Assembly (NCBI RefSeq): GCF_003385235.1 | Contig: NZ_PQIA01000079.1 | Coordinates: forward strand, 1 to 43,978 | Length of the DNA stretch: 43,978 nt | Source of the DNA: Amycolatopsis circi | Lineage (GTDB): Bacteria > Actinomycetota > Actinomycetes > Mycobacteriales > Pseudonocardiaceae | Direction of reading: 5' to 3' | Part shown: positions 8,003 through 16,679 of the stretch, piece by piece | Numbering within the stretch: the stretch's first letter is position 1 | How the letters are laid out: every line of letters begins with the position of its first letter | Notes under the pieces: model-generated | What the model was told of the DNA's origin: nothing | The model's input: only the letters and a program-made list of their open reading frames with translations | Databases searched by the model: none | Translations under genes and position numbers: made by a program

Positions 8003-9024
8003 GCGAACTGATCTTCGACTCGGTCAGCGTCCGGTACGGCGGACGGCGCGGGCTCACCGCGGTGGACGGCGTTTCGCTGACCGTCCCGGCGGGCAAGGTC
8101 GTCGGCCTGGTCGGCGAATCGGGCTCGGGCAAGTCGACGCTCGCCCGGGCGGCCGTCGGATTGTCGCCGGTGAGCGCGGGACGGGTGCTGCTCGGCGGCG
8201 TGGACGTGCGGAAACTGCCGCGCCGACGCCCGCTGCAGATGGTGTTCCAGGATCCGTACTCGTCGCTCAACCCGAGGATGACCATCGGCGAGTCGATCGC
8301 CGAAGCCATGCCGCGCGGGCCAAGGTCCGTGAAGGGCTCCTTGCGGGAATCAGATTCCCTCAAGGAGTCCTTCACGGACCGCAAGGCGAAGCGAGCCGAG
8401 GTCGCCCGGCTGCTGGAGCTGGTGAACCTCGATCCGGAGCGCGCCACGCACCTCCCGGGCCAGCTTTCCGGCGGCCAGCGGCAACGGGTCGCGCTCGCCA
8501 GGGCACTCGCGGGTCAGCCGCAAGCGTTGATCGCGGACGAGATCACCTCCGCGCTCGACGTTTCGGTGCAGGGCGCGGTGCTCAACCTCGTGCGTGAAGT
8601 GCAGCGGCAACTCGACCTGTCGATGCTGTTCATCTCGCACAACCTCGCCGTGATCCGGTATCTCAGCGATTTCGTCGCGGTGATGTACCTCGGCCGGATC
8701 GTCGAAGCGGGACCGGCCGAGCAGGTGCTCACCGATCCGCAGCATCCCTACACCCGCGACCTGCTCGACGCCGCCCCGTCGGCGCACAAGTCGCTGTTCG
8801 ACCTCGAACCCGGCGCGACCGCGGACGCGGAACCGCCGGATCCGCACCATCCGCCCGCCGGATGCCGGTACCACCCGCGCTGCCCGGTCGGCCCGCTCGT
8901 GCGGAGCGACCGCGAGATCTGCCTCCGGGCCGATCCGGCCGAGGACTCCGCGCCCCGGCGGCACGCCGCGGCCTGTCACTTCCTGATCCGGCCAAAAGAA
9001 GGCCGACCCCCGCTCGGCACGTAA
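7999..9024 (+). CDS. peptide ABC importer ATPase, DppF type, with repeat insertion
   Basis: The 341-residue ATPase has Walker A at 39-46 (K45), the Q-loop in MVFQDPYSSLNP, the LSGGQRQRVALARAL signature, Walker B with IADEITSALDVS (a variant, since most relatives have DEPxSALD) and the C-terminal cysteine motif CRYHPRCPVG. GGAGGGGC precedes the ATG. It completes the importer with the fused permease-ATPase. Residues ~107-128 (SVKGSLRESDSLKESFTDR region) are encoded by an in-frame palindromic repeat placed in the helical subdomain between Q-loop and signature, where relatives have only a short linker before KAxR. The frame stays open through it, so the protein is probably made, with an extra charged loop. 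Confidence 0.9.
   Translation: MSELIFDSVSVRYGGRRGLTAVDGVSLTVPAGKVVGLVGESGSGKSTLARAAVGLSPVSAGRVLLGGVDVRKLPRRRPLQMVFQDPYSSLNPRMTIGESIAEAMPRGPRSVKGSLRESDSLKESFTDRKAKRAEVARLLELVNLDPERATHLPGQLSGGQRQRVALARALAGQPQALIADEITSALDVSVQGAVLNLVREVQRQLDLSMLFISHNLAVIRYLSDFVAVMYLGRIVEAGPAEQVLTDPQHPYTRDLLDAAPSAHKSLFDLEPGATADAEPPDPHHPPAGCRYHPRCPVGPLVRSDREICLRADPAEDSAPRRHAAACHFLIRPKEGRPPLGT
8324..8380. repeat. palindromic repeat copy 2, inside a coding sequence
   Basis: GGTCCGTGAAGGGCTCCTTG and its near-reverse complement ending AAGGAGTCCTTCACGGACC flank a GGAATCAGATTCC centre. The whole 57 bp sits in frame in the DppF-type gene and has no stop codon in the coding frame. Confidence 0.92.
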
Positions 9025-9130
9025 CCGTTGCTCCGAAGCCATTAGGCCGTGGCTGTGGTCGGGTCAGGAACGATCAGCACAGTAGTGAATCCGAGGGCCA
9101 CGAGCCCGCGATCTCTCAAGGAGCCAGCGT

Positions 9131-12100
9131 ATGACCCGCCGTCTCGGCATCGATGACCTGTACGACCTCGCCGCGCCCAGCCAGCCCGCGCTTTCGCCGG
9201 ACGGCAGCCGGATCGTCTACGTGCTGCGGACCGCGGACCGGGAAGAGGACCGGAACGTCGACGCGCTCTGGACGGTCGGCACCACTTCTGGCGAGGCCCG
9301 CCAGCTCACTCGCGGAAACGGCGACGCGGCACCGAAATGGGCTCCGGACGGCTCCCGGCTCGCGTTCCTGCGCGCCCAGGACGGTCCGCCGCAGGTCTGG
9401 GCCCTCCCGGCGGACGGCGGCGAGGCCGAGCAGCTCACCAAGCTGCCGCTCGGCGCGGGCGCGCCGGTGTGGAGCCCGGACGGCAGCAAGATCGCGTTCT
9501 CCGCGGCGATCGATCTCGCCGCGGTTGTCGAAGCGCCACCGGCGAACACGCCGATCGTCGCCGAGCGGCTGGACTACAAGTCCGACGGCCCCGGCCTGCT
9601 GAAGACCCTCCGCAGCCACGTGCACGTCCTCGACGTCGCCACCGGCGAAGTCCAGCAGCGCACCTTCGGCGACTGGCACGCGGGCCAGCCCGCCTGGTCG
9701 CCCGACGGAAAGCACGTGGCGTTCACCGCGTCCTTGGACGACGACGCCGACCTCACCTTCCGGTCCTCCGCCTACGTCCTAGACGTCACCGAGCGGAATG
9801 CCGAACCGCGGCTGGTCGGCACCGACCAGGGCATGGCGGGCACGGTCGGCTGGACCACCGACGGCAAGGCGCTGCTGGTGGTCGGCCGCACCGACACCGC
9901 CACCGGAAACCTCGGCCTGCTGCGCGTTCCGCTGGACGGCGGCGAAACGGTCAACCTGGCCGAAAGCCTCGACCGCAACGTGATGTCCGGCGGCCCCGGC
10001 TACCCGGGTGCGTTGCCGCAGTTGAACGAGGCTGGCGACGTCGTGTTGTTCGCGATCCGCGACCGCGGCTGCACCCATCTGTACGAAGTGGACCTAGCCG
10101 GTGGTGAACCGCGTCCGGTGCTGGTCGGCGACGGCAACGTGGTGTCCGGAGTGGACTTGGCTGGCGGCCAGGCTGCGATTGTGTTGGCCACCGCCGATTC
10201 CTTCGGCGAGGTCGCCGTTCTCGACCGCGCCACGGGTTCGGTCGACGTGCGGACCAAGCACGGCGACGCAGTGTCCGAAGTGGAATTGTTCGGCCGCGAG
10301 CCGCGTGAATTCACCATCAGCGACGGCACTGTCGTCCAGGGCTGGCTTATCCGCGACACCGAACACACCGGCCCGCAGCCGCTGCTGATCGACATCCACG
10401 GTGGCCCGCACAACTCCTGGAACGGCGCGGCGGACTCAATTCACCTGTACCACCAGACCCTTGCCTCGCGCGGTTGGGCCGTGCTGCTGATCAACCCGCG
10501 AGCCAGCGACGGTTACGGCGAAGCGTTCTACACCGCGGCGATCGGTGCGTGGGGCAGCGCGGACGCGCCGGACTTCCTGGAACCGATCGACCAGCTCGTC
10601 GCCGAAGGTCTCGCCGACCCGGACCGGCTCGCCGTCACCGGCTATAGCTACGGCGGCTACATGACCTGCTACCTGACCAGCCGCGACGATCGCTTCGCCG
10701 CTGCGGTCGCCGGTGGTGTCGTCAGCGATTTGACCAGCCTGGCCGGTACGTCCGACGGCGGCCACTACATGGCAGTCAACGAATTCGCCGGGCTTTCGTC
10801 GGGCAAGTACGAGAAATCCTCCCCGCACGCGCAGGTCGAGCAGGTCCGCACGCCGACGCTGATCCTGCACGGCGGCGAAGACGTCCGATGCCCCGTCGGT
10901 CAGGCCGAGCAGTGGTTCACCGCGCTGCGCGAGCGCGACGTGCCGTCCCGGCTGGTGCTGTACCCGGGCGGCGCGCATCTGTTCATTTTGGACGGTCCGC
11001 CTTCGCACCGCGCCGACTACAACCGGCGCGTGGTCGACTGGGTCGAGCAGTACGCCGGTTCGCGGGTGCCGATCGACGCCGCACACTGGAGCCGCCGCCT
11101 GGCGGAACTAGCGCGCAAGCACGACGTTCCGGGTGCTTCGCTGGGAATTCTGCGCGTCGACACCGGCGAGGAGGTGTTCGCGACTCACGGCGTCCTGAAC
11201 AAGACGACCAAGGTCGAGGTCACCGAGGATTCGCTGTTCCAGATCGGCTCCATCTCCAAGGTGTGGACGTCGACGGTCGTCATGCAGCTCGTCGACGAGG
11301 GCCTGCTCGACCTCGACGCGCCGATCCTCGACGTGCTGCCCGAACTGCGGCTGTCCGATCCCGAGGTGACCAAGAGCGTCACCATGCGGCACCTGCTGAC
11401 CCACACGAGCGGCATCGACGGTGACATCTTCACCGACACCGGCCGCGGCGACGACTGCGTCGAGAAGTACGTCGACCTGCTTGAGGACGCCGCGCAGAAC
11501 CACCCGCTCGGGGTGACTTTCTCGTATTGCAACTCGGGTTTCATCCTGATGGGCCGGGTGATCGAGAAGCTCACCGGGAAGACCTGGGACGCCGCGATGC
11601 GGGACAAGCTGTACACCCCGCTCGGCCTCACGCACACGGTCACGCTGCCGGAGGAGGCGCTGCTGTTCCGCGCCGCCGTCGGGCACGATGCGCCGGAGGG
11701 CGAAGACCTGGCTCGAGTCCCGGCCTGGCAGCTGCCCCGCTCGGCCGGACCAGCCGGTCTGATCACCGCGCGCACCGCGGATGTCCTCGCCTTCGCCCGC
11801 CTGCACCTCACCGGCGGCCTGACCGAGGACGGCACGCGGATCCTGTCGGCGGAATCGGCCGCCGCGATGGCGGACAAGCAGGCCGACGTCCCGGACAAGC
11901 ACACCCTCGGCGATTCGTGGGGCCTCGGCTGGATCCGCGACGACTGGAACGGCCGTCGCGTCATCGGCCACGACGGCAACACGATTGGCCAGTCGGCGTT
12001 CCTGCGCCTGCTGCCGGGCGCGGGACTCGCGGTCACGCTGCTGACGAACGGCGGCCACGCGCGGGACCTGTACACCGAGCTGTACCGGGAGATCTTCGCC

Positions 12101-12439
12101 GAACTCGCCGACGTCGCCATGCCGCGTCCGCTCGAACCCCCGGCCACGCCGGTCACCGTGGACGCGAGCCGGCACCTCGGCGTGTACGAGCGGGCTGGTG
12201 CGCACGTGGAGGTGGTGGAGCGCGAGGGTGGTTTGCGCGTCGTGTACACCACCACCGGTCCGCTGGCGGAGCTGACGCCGGACAAGGTCCAGGAGTTCGA
12301 CCTGAAAGCGGTCTCGGACACGCTGTTCCTGCTCCGGATGCCGGGCGGGCAGTTCTGGACGCCGGTGCTGTTCTACACGCTGCCGACTGGCGAGCCTTAC
12401 CTGCACTTCGGTGCACGGGCGACGCCCAAGGTGTCCTGA
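9131..12439 (+). CDS. S9 prolyl-oligopeptidase-type peptidase fused to S12 hydrolase
   Basis: The 1102-residue protein contains two enzymes. Residues ~1-370 are a TolB/WD40-like propeller (repeated WSPDG/WAPDGS motifs) and ~390-640 the S9 alpha/beta hydrolase with GYSYGGY (S506), D584 in HGGEDVRCP and H616 in GGAHLF, as in acylaminoacyl- and dipeptidyl-peptidases. Residues ~650-1000 are a class C beta-lactamase/D-peptidase domain with SISK (S707/K710), YCN (Y799) and GHDGNTIG, followed by the same C-terminal beta domain as the gene at 1107. All catalytic residues of both domains look intact. There is no signal peptide. AGGAGCC precedes the ATG. A hairpin terminator follows. The natural reading is a peptidase able to attack peptides with two different mechanisms; substrate unknown. 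Confidence 0.93.
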   Translation: MTRRLGIDDLYDLAAPSQPALSPDGSRIVYVLRTADREEDRNVDALWTVGTTSGEARQLTRGNGDAAPKWAPDGSRLAFLRAQDGPPQVWALPADGGEAEQLTKLPLGAGAPVWSPDGSKIAFSAAIDLAAVVEAPPANTPIVAERLDYKSDGPGLLKTLRSHVHVLDVATGEVQQRTFGDWHAGQPAWSPDGKHVAFTASLDDDADLTFRSSAYVLDVTERNAEPRLVGTDQGMAGTVGWTTDGKALLVVGRTDTATGNLGLLRVPLDGGETVNLAESLDRNVMSGGPGYPGALPQLNEAGDVVLFAIRDRGCTHLYEVDLAGGEPRPVLVGDGNVVSGVDLAGGQAAIVLATADSFGEVAVLDRATGSVDVRTKHGDAVSEVELFGREPREFTISDGTVVQGWLIRDTEHTGPQPLLIDIHGGPHNSWNGAADSIHLYHQTLASRGWAVLLINPRASDGYGEAFYTAAIGAWGSADAPDFLEPIDQLVAEGLADPDRLAVTGYSYGGYMTCYLTSRDDRFAAAVAGGVVSDLTSLAGTSDGGHYMAVNEFAGLSSGKYEKSSPHAQVEQVRTPTLILHGGEDVRCPVGQAEQWFTALRERDVPSRLVLYPGGAHLFILDGPPSHRADYNRRVVDWVEQYAGSRVPIDAAHWSRRLAELARKHDVPGASLGILRVDTGEEVFATHGVLNKTTKVEVTEDSLFQIGSISKVWTSTVVMQLVDEGLLDLDAPILDVLPELRLSDPEVTKSVTMRHLLTHTSGIDGDIFTDTGRGDDCVEKYVDLLEDAAQNHPLGVTFSYCNSGFILMGRVIEKLTGKTWDAAMRDKLYTPLGLTHTVTLPEEALLFRAAVGHDAPEGEDLARVPAWQLPRSAGPAGLITARTADVLAFARLHLTGGLTEDGTRILSAESAAAMADKQADVPDKHTLGDSWGLGWIRDDWNGRRVIGHDGNTIGQSAFLRLLPGAGLAVTLLTNGGHARDLYTELYREIFAELADVAMPRPLEPPATPVTVDASRHLGVYERAGAHVEVVEREGGLRVVYTTTGPLAELTPDKVQEFDLKAVSDTLFLLRMPGGQFWTPVLFYTLPTGEPYLHFGARATPKVS

Positions 12440-12440
12440 G

Positions 12441-12474
12441 ACTGGAGGGGCTGGGTTCGCTCAGCCCCTCCAGT
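12441..12474 (+). terminator. hairpin terminator after the S9-S12 gene
   Basis: A perfect 13-bp stem (ACTGGAGGGGCTG / CAGCCCCTCCAGT) with an 8-base loop begins two bases after the stop codon. There is no long T tract, as usual in actinobacteria. Confidence 0.8.
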
Positions 12475-12487
12475 TCGTCACTCCGAG

Positions 12488-12499
12488 TAAGCTTGCGCC
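12488..12499 (+). promoter_or_regulatory. -10 element for a leaderless transcript (AraC gene)
   Basis: TAAGCT ends 6 bases before the GTG at 12500. A -10 hexamer at this distance puts the transcription start at the start codon. The same TAAGCTTGCG..CCGTG arrangement precedes the TetR gene at 20441. Confidence 0.6.
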
Positions 12500-13273
12500 G
12501 TGCCGGAAATCCGCCCGAGACCCGCGGTGGTCTCCCAAATCGTGGAGAAGCGCGGCCACCTCGCGCACGGGGACGGCATCGCGCCGCACCGGCATGTCCA
12601 AGGGCAGCTGCTGTATCCGTCGGCGGGCGTTCTCGCCACCACGACCGAGCGCGGCACCTGGGTCGCTCCGGCGAACCGGGTCGCGTGGACTCCGCCGGGC
12701 TTCGAGCACTATCACCGTGCGTACGGGCAGACCGAGGTCCGGGTGCTGGAGTTCTCCGGGGAACTGTCCGCCTCGCTGCCAGCCCAGCCAACGGTGTTCG
12801 AAGTGTCGCCGTTGCTGCGGGAGGCACTGCTCGTCCTCACCAGCGGCCGGACACTTCGCCCAGAGGCACGGGAGCGGCTTCGCGGCGTGGTCGTGGACGA
12901 GTTGGTCGTCGGCCCTGACGAGGCGATGTACCTCCCGGCCGCGTCCGACGACCGCCTTCGCGCGGTCACCGATCTCCTGCACGCTGATCCCGCGGCGTCG
13001 CTGACGCTGGCCGAATTCGGCCGGACCGTCGGGGCGGGCGAGCGGACCTTGAGCCGGTTGTTCCAGACCGAGCTGGGGATGAGCTTCCACCGATGGCGCA
13101 GCCTGTTGCGGGTGCAGCACGCGCTCATCCGCTTGGCCGAGGGCGACGCCGTCATCGACACCGCGGCCCGGCTGGGGTAGGCCAATCCGACGAGCTTCAT
13201 CGAGGCGTTCACCGCCGTGGTCGGCCAGACGCCCGGCCGCTATCAGCAGGAGCTGCGCCGCGGCGATCGGTGA
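12500..13273 (+). pseudogene. AraC-family regulator broken by an amber codon
   Basis: The frame encodes a cupin-like sensing domain (HRHVQGQLLYPSAGV, VAPANRVAWTPPG) and an AraC DNA-binding domain. After RLG at 13169-13177 comes TAG (13178-13180), exactly where the AraC signature has the tyrosine of LGYxxPxxFxxxF. The same frame then continues as ANPTSFIEAFTAVVGQTPGRYQQEL and stops at 13271-13273, giving 257 codons. A single TAC to TAG change explains it. The truncated 226-residue product would lack the second recognition helix and the family signature, so it should not bind DNA normally. It lies just upstream of, and in line with, a broken pobA-like gene that it may once have controlled. Confidence 0.88.
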
Positions 13274-13347
13274 GGTTGGCGGGTTTCCGGAAGACCTAGT
13301 CGGGCTGCTGGTACCGCTGCCAGCCCGGTTCCGGCGAACCTGGAGAC

Positions 13348-14510
13348 ATGACCGCAACACTGTCCGAAATGGACGAGAACACCACCGTCGTGATCGTGGG
13401 CGCCGGAGTCGCCGGGCTCACCTTGGGAATTTTCCTGCTGCACAGCGGGATCGACTGCGTCATCGTGGAGAAGCGCAGCCGGTAATACGTCGAACAGCGC
13501 CAGCGAGCCGGGGTCATCGACACTCGGGCGGCCAGGATGTTCCGCGCGCACGGCCTCGAAGACCGGGTTGTCGGCGGCGTCCCGACCCAGCCGGTGCTGA
13601 ACTTCCGCATCGACGGCGAAACGCGCCCGCTCGCCCTGGACGCGAGCGATCAAGGCGACGGCCGGTTTTGCCCGCAGCAAGTGCTGGTCCGGAATTTGAT
13701 CGAGGTTTTCCTCGCGGACGGCGGAGATCTCCGCTTCTCGACTGAGATTTCGATCGAGAACCTCGATCGTCCGCTGGTCCGTTGCGCGGACAACCGAACG
13801 ATCGCCTGCGAGTTCATCGCCGGATGCGACGGAGACCGCGGCGCCAGCCGAGCCGCGATCCCCGATCTCACGCGCTACACCCACGAATACGGCTACGCGT
13901 GGCTGACGGTGCTCGCGGAAGTGCCCGGCAAGCACCAGTCCATGATGGCCTCCACCACCGCGGCTTCGCCGGTCAATTCGCCCGCGGTCCGCAAGCGAGC
14001 CGGTTCTATCTGCAATGCCCGTTGGACAGTTCTCTGGAGGAATGGACCGACGAACGCATCTGGGCTGAAATCGAGGCACGTTTCGAGGAACCCATGACCC
14101 GAGGCCCGATCGCCAGTACGCAGCTGGTGCCGCTGCGAAGCGTGGTGCACAGCACGATGAGCCACGGTCGCCTTTACCTCCTTGGCGACGCTGCGCACAT
14201 CGTCCCGCCCATGAGTGCTAAGGGAATGAATCTGGCTCTGCCTGATGCGGAGCTGTTCGCGGACGCCGTTGTCCGCTACCGGAAAGAGCGGGATTCAAGC
14301 TTGCTCGACAGCTACTCGGCGACTGCGCTGCGGCACGTCTGGAAGTACCAGGCGTTCGCGAGCTGGTGGACCGAATTAGTGCACAACGCCGGTGACGCTT
14401 CCTATCAAGGCGAATTCCGGCGACAGACCGCTCGGGCGGAGTTGGCAGGGTTGTTCGAGCCCGGCCCGGCGAACCGCCTCTTGAGTGAGTTCATCGCCGG
14501 GCTCGCCTGA
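13348..14510 (+). pseudogene. PobA-like 4-hydroxybenzoate 3-monooxygenase, decayed
   Basis: Three consecutive pieces encode one FAD-dependent aromatic hydroxylase. Codons 1-45 have the FAD-binding GAGVAGLTLGIFLLHSGIDC fingerprint and end in EKRSR. TAA at 13483-13485 interrupts the frame, which then resumes as YVEQRQRAGVID. Near 13948-13953 the coding frame shifts by what looks like a one-base deletion: the old frame reads QSMMAS while the new one continues HHRGFAGQFARGPQASRFYLQCPL and runs to 14510. The C-terminal part contains the second FAD motif GDAAHIVPPMSAKGMNLALPDA. The enzyme would convert 4-hydroxybenzoate to protocatechuate. With both a nonsense codon and a frameshift it cannot be active. 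The subfamily name rests on the RAGV, HxRGF and LPDAE patterns. Confidence 0.88.
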
Positions 14511-14711
14511 TCAATCCTTGCGGCGCGCCAGGAACCGCACCAGCAAAAACACCAGGCACACCGCCGCTATCCCGCCGCCGATGTACCGGTAAGTGTCCTC
14601 CAGCCCGGCGAACTGGCCGATCGAATTGGCGGCGGCACCGGCGAGAAAAACCAGCCACAGCAAGGCAGTAACAACAGGGCCGCCGGCGGTGCGGCTACGG
14701 GAAGTCTCCAT
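14511..14711 (-). CDS. small two-helix membrane protein
   Basis: The 66-residue protein starts METSRSRTAGG, has two hydrophobic segments (TALLWLVFLAGAAANSI and IGGGIAAVCLVFLLVRFLA) and ends in basic RRKD, so it should be a small integral membrane protein with the tail inside. I place the start at the ATG at 14711; a TTG eleven codons earlier is also in frame. Its stop abuts the stop of the pobA remnant tail to tail. No family recognised. Confidence 0.6.
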   Translation of the reverse strand: METSRSRTAGGPVVTALLWLVFLAGAAANSIGQFAGLEDTYRYIGGGIAAVCLVFLLVRFLARRKD

Positions 14712-14769
14712 GCCGAGAACACTATGGAGCGGACACCGCGGCAACCATGCCGTGCACGCCCAACTTCAC

Positions 14770-14842
14770 GGTGGTGCCTGCGCTACCAAGAGGGGCTCGT
14801 GAGCGGCAATCCCGGTTAGAACCGGGATCAGCACTCACGAGC
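14770..14842. terminator. terminator-like repeat cassette, copy A
   Basis: An outer stem GCTCGTGAG/CTCACGAGC (14795-14803 and 14834-14842) encloses an inner stem ATCCCGGTT-AGA-ACCGGGAT. The right edge overlaps the stop codon of the response-regulator gene. A copy with the same core (GTGAG.GGCAATCCCGGTTAGAACCGG) lies at 22441 at the end of the protease gene. Just left, GGTGGTGCCTGCGCTACC (14770-14787) recurs at 16875-16892. Confidence 0.7.
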
Positions 14843-15470
14843 GCAGGTAAGCCAGCACCGCCAGCACCCGCCGGTGTCCGTTGTCCTCCGGCAAGCCCAG
14901 TTTCGCGAAGATGTTGCGGATGTGCTTGAGCACCGTCCCGTCGCTGACCACCAGTAGTTCCGCGATCGTGGCGTTGTTGTACCCCTCCGCCATCAGCCCG
15001 AGCACCTCGCGTTCGCGCGCGGTGAGGGCGTCGATCGGGTCGCGGCGGTGGGCCAGCAGCTGGGTCACCACCTCGGGGTCCATCGCCGTGCCGCCTTCGA
15101 CGACGCGGTGCAGCGAGTCGAGGAACTTGGCGACCTTGCCGACGCGTTCCTTGAGCAGGTAGCCGACCGCGCCCTTGCCGTCCGCGAGCAGCTCGGCTGC
15201 GTAGCCGGTCTCCACGTGCGCGGACAGCACCAGCACCGGCAGTCCGGGGTGCAGCTGCCGCGCTTGCACGGCCGCGCGCAGGCCCTCGTCGGTGTGCGTC
15301 GGGGGCAGGCGGACGTCGGTGATCACCGCGTCCGGACGGTCTTCGCGGACGAACGCGAGGAACTCGTCGGTGTTGTCGAAAGCCGCGGCGACCTCGATGC
15401 CCGAGGTGTCGAGCAGCAGCACCAAACCTTCTCGCAGCAGGGCGTCGTCCTCGACGATCACGACCCGCAT
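14835..15470 (-). CDS. NarL/FixJ-type response regulator
   Basis: The 211-residue protein has a receiver domain (MRVVIVEDDALLREG, phosphoacceptor D52 in ITDVRLP, conserved T/S and K positions following) and a LuxR-type helix-turn-helix at about 145-205 (LTAREREVLGLMAEGYNNATIAELL). The ATG at 15470 lies inside the 3' end of the kinase gene, giving a 13-bp overlap; the frame is open upstream but only in the shadow of the kinase. It is the partner of that kinase. The ABC/FtsX exporter encoded divergently next door is a likely target, by analogy with antibiotic or envelope-stress systems. Confidence 0.93.
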   Translation of the reverse strand: MRVVIVEDDALLREGLVLLLDTSGIEVAAAFDNTDEFLAFVREDRPDAVITDVRLPPTHTDEGLRAAVQARQLHPGLPVLVLSAHVETGYAAELLADGKGAVGYLLKERVGKVAKFLDSLHRVVEGGTAMDPEVVTQLLAHRRDPIDALTAREREVLGLMAEGYNNATIAELLVVSDGTVLKHIRNIFAKLGLPEDNGHRRVLAVLAYLRS

Positions 15471-16663
15471 GGCAACTCCACTTCCAGAACAGTCGGTCCA
15501 CCGGGCGGGCTCGTGAGCGTGACCGTCCCGTCGAAGGCCTCGGCGCGTTTCCGGATCCCGGCCAGCCCGCTGCCCTGGGATTCGTCCGCGCCGCCGCGGC
15601 CGTCGTCGCGGATTTCGATCCGCAAGGTGTCGATGGTGCCGTCGAGCGTAATCGACGCCTGTTCCGCGCCGGAATGCTTGGTCACATTCGCCAGCGTCTC
15701 GGCGACAATGAAGTACACCGCCGCCTCGACCGCGGCCGGTCGGCGTGCGGTGCTGCGAACGTCCACAGTGCACGGAACCGCGCACCGGTCGGCGAGAGCG
15801 GTGATCGCGCCGTCGAGGCCGCGGTCGGTCAGCAACGGCGGGTGAATGCTCCGCACGACGGTGCGCAATTCGGCGAGTGCTTCGGTCGCCGCGTCCTGCG
15901 CCTTGCCGAGCAATTCCCTTGCCTTGGCCGGATTTCCCTCGAAAAGCTGGTCGGCGATCCCGAGTTGCAGCACGACCGCGGAGAGCCGCGCCTGCGTCCC
16001 GTCGTGCAGATCACGTTCGAGACGGCGGAGTTCCGCACCGTGCGCCTCGAGCGCGGCGGCGCGGGTCGCGGTCAGCTCGACCACCCGGTCGGTCAGCGAG
16101 GCACCGGGGCGCGGGCCGAGAAGCGCCCGCGCCGCGAGGGCTTGCCACCGCGCCAGCGGCGAGGCCCAGAAGGTGAGCGCGATCATGACGATCCCGCTGA
16201 ACACACAGAGCGCGGCCGTCGGCCACGAGTTCACCATGAACTCCAGCGAACTCTGGATTCCGCCGGGCACCAGCCACCAGAACACGCCGGTGAGGATCTG
16301 GCGCACCCCGCCGAGCGGCAGGCTGAACGCGAGCACCCCGACGACGAAGCCGACCACGGCATGCAACGCCAGCCACGCCAGATCCCGCAGGCTTGCCGGG
16401 TCTCGAATCGGGGAAACGTTGGCGTACGGCTCGGCGATCGGCTCGCCTAACCGGCGGCCGGCGCGGCGGCGTTCGAACCGCAGCGGGTATCGAATCAGTT
16501 TCAACGCGACCGGCAGCGCCGGGATCCCGACGCCGATCAAGCACGTCACGAGCACGATGGCCATCGCGAAGAAGAGCAGCATGGCGAGGAACGAGGTCGC
16601 GGCCCCCACCAGCAGATAGCGGAGTCCGGACCACCACGAGCGCAGCCGGTTTTTCACTCGCAC
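15458..16663 (-). CDS. HisKA_3-type sensor histidine kinase
   Basis: The 401-residue protein has an N-terminal membrane sensor with four or five helices (residues ~15-165, putative-sensor domain type) and no large extracellular loop, then a HisKA_3 dimerisation helix with the phosphorylated histidine H220 in ERDLHDGTQARL and a HATPase domain (ETLANVTKHSGA, DDGRGG, GSGLAGI). The absence of a sizeable outer domain suggests it senses something in the membrane or responds through the neighbouring transporter. It is co-transcribed with the response regulator. Confidence 0.93.
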   Translation of the reverse strand: MRVKNRLRSWWSGLRYLLVGAATSFLAMLLFFAMAIVLVTCLIGVGIPALPVALKLIRYPLRFERRRAGRRLGEPIAEPYANVSPIRDPASLRDLAWLALHAVVGFVVGVLAFSLPLGGVRQILTGVFWWLVPGGIQSSLEFMVNSWPTAALCVFSGIVMIALTFWASPLARWQALAARALLGPRPGASLTDRVVELTATRAAALEAHGAELRRLERDLHDGTQARLSAVVLQLGIADQLFEGNPAKARELLGKAQDAATEALAELRTVVRSIHPPLLTDRGLDGAITALADRCAVPCTVDVRSTARRPAAVEAAVYFIVAETLANVTKHSGAEQASITLDGTIDTLRIEIRDDGRGGADESQGSGLAGIRKRAEAFDGTVTLTSPPGGPTVLEVELPCGS

Positions 16664-16679
16664 AGTGTCCCATTAGGAC

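Noticed and set aside
8324..8380. Pseudogene call for the DppF-type ATPase
   Set aside because: The insertion keeps the reading frame and all nucleotide-binding motifs are intact, so the gene is annotated as coding with an odd insert.
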